Of a stretch of DNA of 47,712 nt, positions 27,340 through 37,412 are shown one piece after another. The position numbers and the translations under genes were made by a program. Location of the stretch: contig NZ_JACJON010000069.1 of NCBI RefSeq assembly GCF_014695585.1, forward strand, positions 1 to 47,712, read 5' to 3'. Source of the stretch: Microcoleus sp. FACHB-831 (GTDB taxonomy: Bacteria > Cyanobacteriota > Cyanobacteriia > Cyanobacteriales > FACHB-T130). Position 1 is the stretch's first letter. Each line of letters begins with the position of its first letter. The notes beneath the pieces were generated by a model. The model was not told where the DNA came from. It saw only the letters and a list, made by a program, of their open reading frames with translations, and ran no database searches.

Positions 27340-28202
27340 CAGCACTTTCCAGGGTCTTGATTTTCTGGTTCGTCTCGCAGGATCGCAAATCGGCAAAATA
27401 CCCCGAAAAGCAATACAGCGATCGTAGAAAATATCAGGGAGCCATTCCCCGTATGCCAGTAGGTAAAAGCTTCCATATTAGAAAACGATACCAAAACAGC
27501 CATGAGGGCTACTCGCACCCCGTTCACCATAAATGATAGTAACGGTGCCACAATTAGGCAGGCGATTTTTTGTATCCAGTTAGTGGGGAACATCAACAAA
27601 AATATCATGGCTATTCCCAACACCTGAAACAAGGAAGTGACGCCACTACACCCAGCAAGTACCTCTACGCTACCGTTTGGCAGGCTTAGAATAATTCCTT
27701 GGCGATTTACTTGAAATCCTGCATACCAAAGGATAAACCCAGCAAATTTAGCCGTTAATAAATTTAGATCGATAATTCTTAATAGCAATGTGGGAGGAAA
27801 GGCTATAAAGCCAAGGATGAGCAGCGATTGCCAATATTGCTTTAATCCCCTTACGCCAGAAGCTAAAAGAGCCAGGCTGAAAGCTGAAATGAAAGGCGAT
27901 AAGCGGAGGAAAGGGTCATAACCAGAAATAAATACACTTTTGAGGACTAAGAAAGCAAGGAGCGACGCACCAAAAAAGCTGGAGAAAACCCCACTCTCCA
28001 ACTTAAGTTCCTCACGTTTATCCCATACCAGGGTTGCCGCAGCACCCCAAAATAGAAAACTCGTGCTTAGTAAGTCAATATTTTCGGCTCTTCCTATCAA
28101 GTTCAGGTGAAGAGCTATTAAAGCTGCTGCTATACCTACTAGCCAGAATTTTGGATCTTCTAGCCAGACTTTTGGATCTTCTATGCGTTTGAGCCAGTTC
28201 AT
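27339..28202 (-). CDS. Cyanoexosortase (cyanoexosortase A type)
   Basis: The 287-residue integral membrane protein is an exosortase, a transpeptidase-like enzyme that removes PEP-CTERM tails and hands proteins on for surface attachment or export. The catalytic triad is visible: Cys185 in VLAGCSGVTS, Arg230 in NGVRVAL and His250 in TYWHTGNGS. About eight hydrophobic segments surround these. Residues near 9-22 carry a 7-residue near-repeat (DPKVWLE, DPKFWLV) encoded by a 21-bp tandem copy. Its likely substrate gene lies immediately upstream at 28639-29361. Confidence 0.83.
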   Translation of the reverse strand: MNWLKRIEDPKVWLEDPKFWLVGIAAALIALHLNLIGRAENIDLLSTSFLFWGAAATLVWDKREELKLESGVFSSFFGASLLAFLVLKSVFISGYDPFLRLSPFISAFSLALLASGVRGLKQYWQSLLILGFIAFPPTLLLRIIDLNLLTAKFAGFILWYAGFQVNRQGIILSLPNGSVEVLAGCSGVTSLFQVLGIAMIFLLMFPTNWIQKIACLIVAPLLSFMVNGVRVALMAVLVSFSNMEAFTYWHTGNGSLIFSTIAVLLFGVFCRFAILRDEPENQDPGKC

Positions 28203-28638
28203 TCTTTATATTCCTAACCCCTGTTGACATTTTAAGCCACCGAACTTGCAAAAAACGCAGCGACCAATCTATCTGTTGTCACCTGCACGCTGGGGTCAGG
28301 GTTAAGAAAGTTTAAGCTAGATAAGCTGTTCCTTATAATTACAAGCCAAAATTCTTGAAGCGCACAGTTTTCTTTTTGCCTTTTGGCTTGCTTGGCAGGT
28401 GGAGTGATGAAGAGGGTGTATGTATTGTTGGAACTGTCTACTAAATACGAATTTGTTGGATCTAGAGGCTATTACGCGATCGCAATAGCCTACATATCAC
28501 CAGAACGTCAAGCAACTTTTTAGTTTTATTGCTCCCGACCAGGCAAACTACCCCACACTTATTTGAAGCGATGATAAGCGTCGTCTTAGCTATATGGGGG
28601 GCAGAAATGCCAGATCCCTCTTGCAAACAGCAAGTTTC
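28203..28638. other. Intergenic region, 436 bp
   Basis: This region lies between the PEP-CTERM gene and the exosortase. A short CTTGC/GCAAG stem at about 28621-28636 may terminate the PEP-CTERM transcript. No gene or RNA structure was recognised in the rest. Confidence 0.35.
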
Positions 28639-29361
28639 TTAAGCGTTTTTGCGATTCTTGCGGCGACGAGCTGCCATTAGTCCTCCGGCTCCCAACGCTA
28701 TACCGCCCATTGTGAATGGCTCGGGAACTTCTTCTGCCTTCGCTGTCACGCTGAAATCGTTGAAGTCTTTATCGCTAGCGCCGCCTATCGTATCTTCAAA
28801 GGAAAGTGCCACTGGGCCAGCAAACGGATTAGCTGAGGTAAGCTTTTCATAGCCATTAAGTTTTTTACCTTCTACTCCTCCTTGTGAACCAAACACTGAC
28901 TGTTGGCTACCACCCCAAGGATTCAGGCTATTTGTCGAGTATACAGTTGGTGCCATATTGCCCCAACCCATGCTTACCAAGCCGAGCGAGTAAACTTTAT
29001 TAGCCAAAAACTTGAAGGAGACTGTGGCTGGCGTACTTGCTACCTTCGTCGCATCCCCATAAGTCGCTGCCTTTCCAAAGGTTCCCTTCCAATCCGTAGA
29101 ACCCTTGTCTGACCTCATAGTTTCAGTAAATAGGGCACCATTTTTTGCTTCGCTTACTTTTGTTCCATCTACCTCGAAAACTTTCAAGGTTGACTGAAAC
29201 GAACCGAAGGATTGGTTGAACGTAAAGTTCACGAGTGTATCGTTTGCAAACTTAATTCCACCATTGCCAAACGTGAAGGCTTGGGCGGGAGCCGAGACGC
29301 TCAACATAGCAGTTGCAGCGGCGGCGGTGGCGGTCAGGCTAGCGAAAAGGTGGTTTTTCAT
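28639..29361 (-). CDS. PEP-CTERM sorting-domain protein
   Basis: The 240-residue secreted protein has a signal peptide (about 1-28, ending SAPAQA) and a C-terminal PEP-CTERM tail: VPEPFTMGGIALGAGGL, then ARRRKNRKN. The middle resembles cyanobacterial PEP-CTERM proteins of no known function and includes an acidic DKDFNDFSV motif. It is the obvious candidate substrate of the adjacent exosortase. Processing would remove the tail at the outer face of the cytoplasmic membrane. Confidence 0.85.
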   Translation of the reverse strand: MKNHLFASLTATAAAATAMLSVSAPAQAFTFGNGGIKFANDTLVNFTFNQSFGSFQSTLKVFEVDGTKVSEAKNGALFTETMRSDKGSTDWKGTFGKAATYGDATKVASTPATVSFKFLANKVYSLGLVSMGWGNMAPTVYSTNSLNPWGGSQQSVFGSQGGVEGKKLNGYEKLTSANPFAGPVALSFEDTIGGASDKDFNDFSVTAKAEEVPEPFTMGGIALGAGGLMAARRRKNRKNA

Positions 29362-30129
29362 TTTGGTTTTTGCACTCTCAGCGATGAACTACTTTACTTA
29401 ATCGAACCTGCACATATACGCCGGACAATCTATTCTTGCTATTAGCCGATTGAAGAGCGTTGCAGAACTTGTTTTCTTGCCTTCTTCCTTGATATTCGAT
29501 TTACATCTTTTCTGTCTACAATTTTGGTAGTTCTTGTTTCAATCTTTATTCAAGGCGTGTATTTATAAATTTTCAAAATTTATTCGCCTTATTAATAATG
29601 TTTGCTTGAGATTTATAGTTTTACATCGGTAAATTCCTCAGTTCTTAATTACAAATTTTAACTGTAAGGACTAAATTGCATAGATTTGAATAGCATTTTC
29701 ACTGATCTTTTTTTTTTGTAACGCAGGTATGATCTGGGTTTCACGGTTGTAGCGCGATCGCCTTACCCAATTACACTGAGAAAAAAGTGCTTTATTAGTA
29801 ATTTTACGGAGGGTAATTACCGTAGCTGATTAGAAAATAGGAAATCACCTGCATTTAATGTTCTGTATTGCTGTAACTATAGTTTTGGGTAGTTAGCAGG
29901 AAGTAGTTGAATGTGATTTTGCGAGTATTTACTGAGGTGTATTTGATATCAGATAGAGTAGGATTTGCTGTCGGATTAGTCAGCATAGGCAACGAGACTA
30001 ACCCTCTATCTGCGGGTAGAACAGTGAAGGGTTAAGTTTATAATGCTGGGAGAAAATCTAAAAACAGGCGATCGCGATCGCGCTTGAAAAAAGATATAGA
30101 GCAGGCGATCGCCTTAATGCCCATAGCTT
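29362..30129. other. Intergenic region, 768 bp
   Basis: This AT-rich stretch holds the long upstream region of the PEP-CTERM gene, with a run of T at about 29708-29716. The right end has several HIP1 sites near 30070-30110. I see no reading frame or RNA gene that I would defend. Confidence 0.4.
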
Positions 30130-30650
30130 CTAATAATATTTATTTAATAATGTCTCAATCTTTTCAGGCGTAAAAGGGCGATCGCCTGCGCGTAAAGTAT
30201 CTATCCAGCGTAGCCGTTGTAATCTTTTCTCATCATTGTCAGCCCAGAAGTCTACAAATGCCTGAAAGTCCGCAATCGCTCCTTCGATATCGCCACTTAG
30301 CGCTCTAGCCAGACCTCGGCTATCGCGAATCCCTACATTTTCAGGGTCAAGAGCCACAGCGTTTTCACAGGCATACATGACATCAGCAGCATACCCATGC
30401 AGGCTACCGAACCAACAGAGGTTGGTTCAAGAGTAGGCAGAAATTTCCAGCATAGGCTCGAGCTTTTGTGCTTATGCTAAGGTGGCGATCGCTTCTTTGA
30501 CTTCGCCCTTTTTTGCCAACATATTTCCCCTGCCTCCAGCCTCAAACAGTCGCAACGCTTTAACACCTGCTCGTTCTATTCTGGTTCCTTCTTGTGCTTC
30601 TTTAAGTTGGTGCTTTGCTTTCTGTTGTGCTTGAGATAATATGTGATTAG

Positions 30651-31838
30651 AACTTACGCATTGACAAAAGCAAGAATATGTGCGTCAGAGAGGAAGCCTG
30701 ATTCAGGGAACCTTTGTGAGCCAAAAAAGACTGTCTGGGGTGGATAATACCTAAGTTGTGCCATATGGGTATCAGCTAATTAGAACGACGACTAAGCCAT
30801 CTACAGCTAAGTGTGACCTTGAACTCTACACTCTATTTCTTCTGGCAGAAACGAAATATCCAGGCTGTACGCGCTTGGCAGAAATTCTAGAAGGATTGTC
30901 TCATGATAGTGTCAACCGTTTTCTGTTGCGGGAGCGCTATGAATCAAAAGATTTGTTCGATGAAGTCAAGCTATATATTGATTTAAGAGGTGGCACATTA
31001 AGTGGAGATGACACGATAATTGATAAACCTTACAGTGACCCATCATTGACAAAATTAATTGGGTACTTTTGGTCAGGGAAGCACCATCGAATAGTCAAAG
31101 GGATTCAGCTAATCACGTTATATTACACTGACCCATCAGGTAAATCAGTGCCTGTGAACTATCGCATTTATAACAAGCAGGAGGGCAAAACAAAAAATGT
31201 CTATTTGAGAGAAATGATTACAGAAGTTTTAGGCTGGGGATTACAGCCAAAAATGGTGACCGGAGATGCCTGGTATTCCATCCGTGAAAACCTGAAATTC
31301 CTGAAAGAAAAGGATTTGGGGTTTCTCATGGGGATTGCTAAAAATAGAAAAGTATCAATCCCTGGTGGTGAGTTTACCCAAGTTAAAAATCTAGAAATTC
31401 CTGAACAAGGTCTGGTAGTACATCTCAAAAAGTTTGGGCAGGTAAAAGTATTTCGGAGAATCTTCAAAAACGAAGCAACTAGATACTACATCATGTACCT
31501 CCCTAATCCTGATGCTACTGTGGCAATTACCAGAGAAGAATTTAAGCAATTCCATTCAATCCACTGGGGAATTGAGTGCTACCACAGAGCTATTAAGCAG
31601 TTGTGTGGTATTGAGCGATTTATGGTGAGAACAACTGAGGCAATCTACACTCACTTTTTTAGCGCTATCCGAGCCTTTACACAACTAGAGTTGATGCGGG
31701 CTGAAGAGTTAATTGAAAATTGGTATGAACTACAGAGAAATCTGTCCCTTCGAGTGGCGCGTGACTTCATACTGGAATACCTCAAAAAGAAGGTGGGATT
31801 AAATACACAGAATTTAGCTTCTGTCAATGCGTAAGTCC
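30651..31838 (+). mobile_element. IS4-family-like insertion sequence, about 1.19 kb
   Basis: The ends are inverted repeats matching at 19 of 20 positions: ACTTACGCATTGACAAAAGC at 30652-30671, and its complement with one change at 31817-31836. TATGTGATTAG is duplicated on both sides (30640-30650 and 31839-31849), an 11-bp target duplication as in IS4-type elements. The element carries one transposase gene on the plus strand. Intact ends and an identical duplication point to a recent insertion. Confidence 0.88.
30758..31834 (+). CDS. IS4-type DDE transposase
   Basis: The 358-residue protein is a DDE transposase (DDE_Tnp_1 type). Candidate catalytic residues are Asp in SGDDTIIDKPY, Asp in VTGDAWYS and Glu in HWGIECYHRAIKQ. 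It cuts and joins the ends of its own element. It starts at GTG 30758; no ATG lies nearby in frame. The gene is full length and ends inside the right terminal repeat (NLASVNA), so it may be active. The 11-bp target duplication fits IS4 better than IS701, which makes 4 bp. Confidence 0.85.
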   Translation: MPYGYQLIRTTTKPSTAKCDLELYTLFLLAETKYPGCTRLAEILEGLSHDSVNRFLLRERYESKDLFDEVKLYIDLRGGTLSGDDTIIDKPYSDPSLTKLIGYFWSGKHHRIVKGIQLITLYYTDPSGKSVPVNYRIYNKQEGKTKNVYLREMITEVLGWGLQPKMVTGDAWYSIRENLKFLKEKDLGFLMGIAKNRKVSIPGGEFTQVKNLEIPEQGLVVHLKKFGQVKVFRRIFKNEATRYYIMYLPNPDATVAITREEFKQFHSIHWGIECYHRAIKQLCGIERFMVRTTEAIYTHFFSAIRAFTQLELMRAEELIENWYELQRNLSLRVARDFILEYLKKKVGLNTQNLASVNA

Positions 31839-33267
31839 TATGTGATTAGCTTTTCTTTCTGCTTCTAGGGCAATTTGCACTTCTCGCTTGTCTAATTCTT
31901 GGCTAGCAGCTAAAAATTGATAATCGCGATCGCTCAAGCTTTTCCCATTTGCCCAAGTCAGTGCGTCCTGTAATGCCTGTCCTCGCAACAGACGCGATTC
32001 ATCCTCACAATTGGCAGCTACCCAAGTTGATAACGATGAGGCATAAGGTCGCAGATTCTCTAATTCCTTTTCTACCCAAGCCAAATTAAAAATAGACTCG
32101 TAAATGCGGTTGTAAACTGTTAATTTTCCTTTATGCCGAACAACTAACCCTGACAGCCGTAATTCTTTTTGTTCTGGGCTGTCATCGGCTGCTACTTCTT
32201 TTTGTAAAATTAGTTGATACAGTCCTAGTAGCCGACTGGTATTAGAGCCACTTCTGAGGATGCGATCTCGTATTGTTTTAAGATGTTCTGGCTCATCTTG
32301 CGCTTCCCAGTTCTGGAGTACCTGCGAACGTACCAAATTTTTAACCTGCTCTCCCGATCTACCAGTGCTGGGTAAATCTGAAGAATTAAGCACAAGCTGA
32401 CAAATTTTCTGGGTGAGAAATGGTTGTCCCCCCGTCCAGTCTAAAACCTCTTGAAGTACATTCTGAGGATTGCTTGCTTTCGTCGCCAATCCCTGAATTA
32501 ATGACTGCGATTCATCTAACTTAAATCCACTTAACTGAATTGCTCGACCAATATTAAACGGCGTGCGATTTTTATCTTGAATTAAATCTGATGGCGTTGC
32601 TACTCCCAACAATGCGAAGGTTAAGCGCCTGTATTCTGGGTGGTCGGCTCGTTTGTTATAGCACGATCTGATAAATGCAAAAAAGTCATCAATTGAAAAA
32701 TTTAATCCTAAAAGACTATCAATTTCATCTACAAAATAGCAAAATTTTGAGACACCTCTGTTAGCAACACCTCTGAGATAAATTCACTCAATCGTTGGAC
32801 GGGGGAAAGATGATCGCGATCGCGCCACCAATTCCTTAAACTCACCTTCAGTTTCAAGCTGATAACTAACCTTTGCACAACACCCGCATACCACTGTTCT
32901 GGGGTAATATTTTGGCTACCAATCGCCGTAATATCAATAGCAGCACAAGCAATACCCTCAGCTTCCAGCCTTTGCATAGTTTGCACCCGCAAGCTAGACT
33001 TACCCATTTGCCGCGAGTTCAGTACATAACAAAACTCTCCAGCCTTTAACCCTTGATATAAGTCTCTATCGGCTTGCCTTACCACATAGCTAGGAGCATC
33101 AATCGGTAAACTACCACCAACTTGATATTCGTAAACCGAATTATTTGCCGTACTCATGAGCTAGATGATTTACCTACCTGAGTGCTTAAAACAAAGTGGT
33201 AAAAAGGGAAAATATTTTTGTTTATCAGTTTGAAAACAAGCGCAATACTTTTCCATTTTTCCTTCTT

Positions 33268-36200
33268 TTACTTATCAGTTAGCGTCCAAACTCCTCCATC
33301 CCATTTTTCATCTGAAGGTGGATTGGCAATCCAATCCTGACAGCGCTCTATATGGCTTCTTGATGCTTTATCTTCTCCACAAACGTTTTCAACTTTTTCA
33401 AACTCAGCTAAAGCTAGTTGAAATTCACGCTTCATATAGTACTTGCGCCCTTTACTGTAATGCTCTATCACCAGCTGCTTCTTATCTGAAATAGGCTCAT
33501 CAAGTAACCCCAGTACTTCATAGATAGACACGGCATCATTTTTACCTTTGACCTTCACGCGGTCAAGCTCTCTAGCCCAGATAAAATCGGCACATGATTT
33601 ATAAGTACTTTCGCTAATAAGGATATCAACACCGTATTGCTTACTGGCACCTTCTAAGCGAGAACAGAGATTTACAGCGTCACCTATAGCAGTATGTTCC
33701 ATGCGCCGGGACGAGCCAATATTGCCACTAATAACTTCCCCAGAATTAATGCCAATGCCAATTTTAATAATTGGCTGATTTGCAGCAATACGAGGAGCAT
33801 TAAATTCGGCCAAACGATGGCGCATTTCAACTGCTGTTTGCACCGCCATCCACGCATGATCTTCCAAGGGTAAGGGCGAACCAAAGACTGCCATAATCGC
33901 GTCGCCAATGTATTTATCTAGCGTACCTTTGTTCTTAAACACTGCATCTACCATCGACTCAAAATATTCATTAAGCATCTTTACCACTTCTTCTGAGTGC
34001 ATCCTTTCTGTCAAAGTGGTGTAGCTACGAATATCTGAGAACAAGATAGTAACTTCCTTTTTGTCGCCGCCTATTTTAGTACCGCCATGTTTGAGTAACT
34101 GTTCCGCTACTTCCTGGCTCATGTAGCGGTACATCATATCCTTGATGCGTTTTTCATCGCTAATGTCTTCTATCACCACCAAAACACCGCTGATCCTTGT
34201 GGAATCGTTGGCATCGGCAATAGTGTTTATTGACAAATTAACATTATGTTTTTCGTCGCCCCCTGAGTCTAAAAGTTGTTCCGGGTAGTATTGCTGGCGG
34301 CTTTTTTCATCTGCTGCTGTCTTAGCTGCCTCGAACCATTCTGTTAGTTTATTTTCTTCAGGCTTGCCTTTTTCTTGTTGTTTTTCTGCAATTCGCACTA
34401 GCTCTAATACTGATTGACCATCTAGGTTTTCTTCCTGGGTAAAGCCGAGTAATGCCTTTGCTCTTTCGTTAACCGCGATAATTTTGCCTTCCTTATTAGT
34501 GTAAATTACGCCATTGGAAAGGCTGCGAAGAATATCTCTTTGGGTTTGTTCTTGTTGCTTGATTGTGTCAAACAGTTTTGCATTTTGTAGAGCAACACCC
34601 GCTTGAATGTTAAATGTCTGCATGAATTCCATGTCACTGCGATTAAAACTCGCTTTCCACGCTTCGGGTGCATTAGGCCAATCTTCTGGGTTGTAGGGTG
34701 GAAAATCGCCTAGTTTCTTTTTATTGATTAATTGGGTTACTCCAATCAACTCACCACTTGCATTAAAAACGGGCATACACAACATACTACAAGTACGATA
34801 ACCCGTCCTCTGATCTGTTTGTTTGGAAGTCTCTGCATTAGGATGGTTATACAAGTCAAAGGGTATAATTAATGGCTGATGAGATTCGGCAACTTGGCCT
34901 GCAAACCCTGCTGTTCTTGGGATGCGGATTTCTTGCAATACTCCGGCAATAGGGATTTTTGTCCATAGCTGATTGCGATCGCTGTCTATTAGCCACAGCG
35001 TACTCCTATCGGCATTCATTAATTTTTTCGCTTCATCCATCACTCGTTTGAGCGTTTCTTCTAAATCCAAACTGCTCTGACTAAGCGAACTGGTCGCTTT
35101 CATTAGTGCATCAGCGGCGCGTTGTTTCTGTGCTGCTTTGTCAAATGACTGGGAACTTTCCAAAATCAGCCGAATTGATGGAGCAAATTCAAAAAATCGT
35201 CTTTCGTCTTGTAATGTAAACCCAGATTTATCTATACGTTCTGCTAAGTCGATTCCTGAGCCGGCAGTTAATTTTAATTTATTGATTAACTGTACGACCG
35301 CAACTATTTTTTCCCGCTCGTTCACTAACGGCAAAGTCAGCATACTATACGTGCGGTATCCAGTTTTTTGGTCAAATTCCTTTGTCCCTGTAGAGTCTGG
35401 ATCTTCATACAGGTCGTAGGGAATATTCACTACTTTCTTGGATGTTGCTGCTCTCCCTGCATACCCTCTAGCAGTGCTAATCCTTATCTCTAAAGAACCG
35501 CCACCCTCGCCTTTGGCAACAAGCGACCACAGTTCATTTTTTTCTTCGTCAAGTAAATACAGCGTTGTACGATCGGCTTGAAGAATTTGACCAATTTTTA
35601 AGGTTAAAGCCTCTAAAAGTTTACCTAGCGTGCTTTCCTGACTATCGTCGTTAATTAGGTCAATTGCTTTTATAAATTGCTGAAAATCTGCTGTTATATC
35701 GTCTAGCGAACTGATAAATTCATCGACTGACAAATCTTTGACTTTGTGTGTCAAATCTTCTATACTGTTGACATTATTCAGAAGTTGTTTTTGTTTCGCA
35801 GAGGTGGCAATTTCAATAGAGGTAGTTGGTTCGGAAACAGCTATATCATCGAATTTGGGATGTATCTCTAAACGAGTATTTTCCAGCCAATTTTGGTTAA
35901 ATATAGAGGCATATATCCGGTTATAGACAAATAATTTATCAACCCTTTTCGCTACTAACCCTGATAAAAGCAATTTGTTTTGATCGCGACTGCCATCTGC
36001 TGACACTTCGCCTTGTTGTAAAATTTGCTGATAAAGTTCTAGCTGCGTGCGGCTTCGGAAGATGCGATCGCGTATTGTCTTAAAATGCTCTGGCTCATCA
36101 GTCACTTGCCAAGTCTCAATTATCCGCGAATTCACTAACTGCCCAATTAACTCTGATTCCCTACCCTCTGAAATAAAATCTTCAGAATCAAATATCAATT

Positions 36201-36981
36201 TACACAGTTTTTGGGTAAGCAAGGGTTGTCCGCCAGTCCATGCCAATACCTCTTTTAACACTAGCTGCTGGTTGTTAGCTTTTTCTACTAATCCCGGCAT
36301 TAAAGGCGAGATTTCATCCAATTGAAAACCATTCAACTGAATCCCTCGACCGATATTCAATAACCTGCTGCCTTTATATAAACTCAAATCTTCGGTCGTG
36401 AAGCTGCCAATCAGCCCCCATGTAAGGCGTTTATATTCCGGATTTTCAGCACGACGTTGATAGCAATCTTGGATAAAGGTAAAAAAATCTTGAATGTCGA
36501 AATTGAGGCTCTTAATACCCTCTATTTGATCTACAAAAATAACTATATTTTGTGGAATAGCTGTCAGTAGCTTTTCTACAAACTCCCTCAAGCGCTGCAC
36601 CGGGGGGAGCGAGTTGTTGTTAAGTAGAGCTTCGAGGGGCGATTCGAGCCACCACTCCCTTGCATCGACTCTTAACTCAAAACTGTTCGTTAGACTTCTC
36701 ACGATGTGGGCGTACCACTGCGCTGGGGTGAATTGCCCTTGTCCAATCTTCTTCAAGTCAAGCGCACCACAGGCGATGCCCGATTCTTGCAGCATCAGCA
36801 TGGTTCGCACGCGCAAGCTGGATTTACCCGTAAAAGGCGAGTTGAGCAGATAACAGAACTCTCCAGCCTTTAAAGCTTGATAGAAGTCTGAATCCGCCTG
36901 TCGCACCACGTAGGTAGGGGCATTAATCGGCAGAGTGCCACCGACTTGATATTCGTAGGCGGAGTTTGGTGCTGTGTTCAT
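33268..36981 (-). CDS. AAA-like ATPase fused to GAF-GAF-PAS-adenylate cyclase
   Basis: The 1237-residue protein joins an AAA-like module to a cyclase signalling chain. Walker A is [10 protein letters not shown] (46-55) and Walker [11 protein letters not shown] (146-155). Two GAF domains lie at about 452-618 and 641-803, both with the TGYRT region of CyaB-type cyclic-nucleotide-binding GAFs. A PAS domain follows at about 816-943 and a class III cyclase at about 971-1158. The cyclase metal Asp residues are 983 and 1027; the purine-selecting pair is Lys1023 and Thr1097, the adenylate-type pair of Anabaena CyaB1. A TPR-like tail ends it. ATG 36981 is chosen to match the AAA paralogues, not the in-frame start at 37047. 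Confidence 0.85.
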   Translation of the reverse strand: MNTAPNSAYEYQVGGTLPINAPTYVVRQADSDFYQALKAGEFCYLLNSPFTGKSSLRVRTMLMLQESGIACGALDLKKIGQGQFTPAQWYAHIVRSLTNSFELRVDAREWWLESPLEALLNNNSLPPVQRLREFVEKLLTAIPQNIVIFVDQIEGIKSLNFDIQDFFTFIQDCYQRRAENPEYKRLTWGLIGSFTTEDLSLYKGSRLLNIGRGIQLNGFQLDEISPLMPGLVEKANNQQLVLKEVLAWTGGQPLLTQKLCKLIFDSEDFISEGRESELIGQLVNSRIIETWQVTDEPEHFKTIRDRIFRSRTQLELYQQILQQGEVSADGSRDQNKLLLSGLVAKRVDKLFVYNRIYASIFNQNWLENTRLEIHPKFDDIAVSEPTTSIEIATSAKQKQLLNNVNSIEDLTHKVKDLSVDEFISSLDDITADFQQFIKAIDLINDDSQESTLGKLLEALTLKIGQILQADRTTLYLLDEEKNELWSLVAKGEGGGSLEIRISTARGYAGRAATSKKVVNIPYDLYEDPDSTGTKEFDQKTGYRTYSMLTLPLVNEREKIVAVVQLINKLKLTAGSGIDLAERIDKSGFTLQDERRFFEFAPSIRLILESSQSFDKAAQKQRAADALMKATSSLSQSSLDLEETLKRVMDEAKKLMNADRSTLWLIDSDRNQLWTKIPIAGVLQEIRIPRTAGFAGQVAESHQPLIIPFDLYNHPNAETSKQTDQRTGYRTCSMLCMPVFNASGELIGVTQLINKKKLGDFPPYNPEDWPNAPEAWKASFNRSDMEFMQTFNIQAGVALQNAKLFDTIKQQEQTQRDILRSLSNGVIYTNKEGKIIAVNERAKALLGFTQEENLDGQSVLELVRIAEKQQEKGKPEENKLTEWFEAAKTAADEKSRQQYYPEQLLDSGGDEKHNVNLSINTIADANDSTRISGVLVVIEDISDEKRIKDMMYRYMSQEVAEQLLKHGGTKIGGDKKEVTILFSDIRSYTTLTERMHSEEVVKMLNEYFESMVDAVFKNKGTLDKYIGDAIMAVFGSPLPLEDHAWMAVQTAVEMRHRLAEFNAPRIAANQPIIKIGIGINSGEVISGNIGSSRRMEHTAIGDAVNLCSRLEGASKQYGVDILISESTYKSCADFIWARELDRVKVKGKNDAVSIYEVLGLLDEPISDKKQLVIEHYSKGRKYYMKREFQLALAEFEKVENVCGEDKASRSHIERCQDWIANPPSDEKWDGGVWTLTDK

Positions 36982-37412
36982 GGCTAGATGCATCATAAGT
37001 GTTGCAAAAATACAGCTTACAAAAGCGATCGCAGTGCGATCGCCCATTACTTTCTGGGCAATAGAACCTGTGAATAGCAGGTTTCCAAATTGGATGTATT
37101 TATATAGTGTCTTAAGCCAGACTGTGTTTGCAGTGTCGAAAATTCTAAAATACCGAAGAAATGAAAATTTCTACAACTAAAACTTTTGCAGACATTTCTC
37201 CTTGCCCCTAGCACGGGCGATCGCTGCGCCAATCTATGACGAAATTAACTCAAACGCCTTCCTCCACCCCCTCTTTGTCAACTCAATTTCAACATAAGTA
37301 ACGCCTTTTGCCAACCGTTGCATTCTCTGCATCTGCTAACCCGCCACTTTAGGAGTTGTTTTCTAGGTTTGCAGCCGACGTGATTTTCGCATATTCTGAA
37401 GCCTAGCAGTTT
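36982..37412. other. Intergenic region, 431 bp
   Basis: This is the upstream region of the cyclase fusion gene, with paired HIP1-type sites at about 37024-37045. No reading frame or clear terminator was recognised. Confidence 0.35.

Larger units (their letters stand above)
30130..33157 (-). pseudogene. AAA-like ATPase with TPR tail, disrupted
   Basis: Read on the minus strand, the locus starts at ATG 33157 ([20 protein letters not shown]) and encodes the AAA-like (PF14516) module with Walker [12 protein letters not shown]. It is broken four times. A T is missing near 32733-32738, shifting the frame just at the Walker B (expected VDEIDS follows out of frame). An IS4-like element interrupts the ERKANHI/LSQAQQ helix. 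Two in-frame stops (TAA after IATLA, TGA after ISAYS) then precede the TPR tail ending at 30130. Removing the IS and one target duplication restores one continuous frame across the junction. The original protein of about 600 residues would pair an ATPase with a TPR domain. Confidence 0.85.

Noticed and set aside
36982-37047. 22-residue N-terminal extension of the cyclase fusion protein
   Set aside because: Paralogues start directly before YEYQVGG; the extension has a HIP1-derived stretch and no ribosome binding site.
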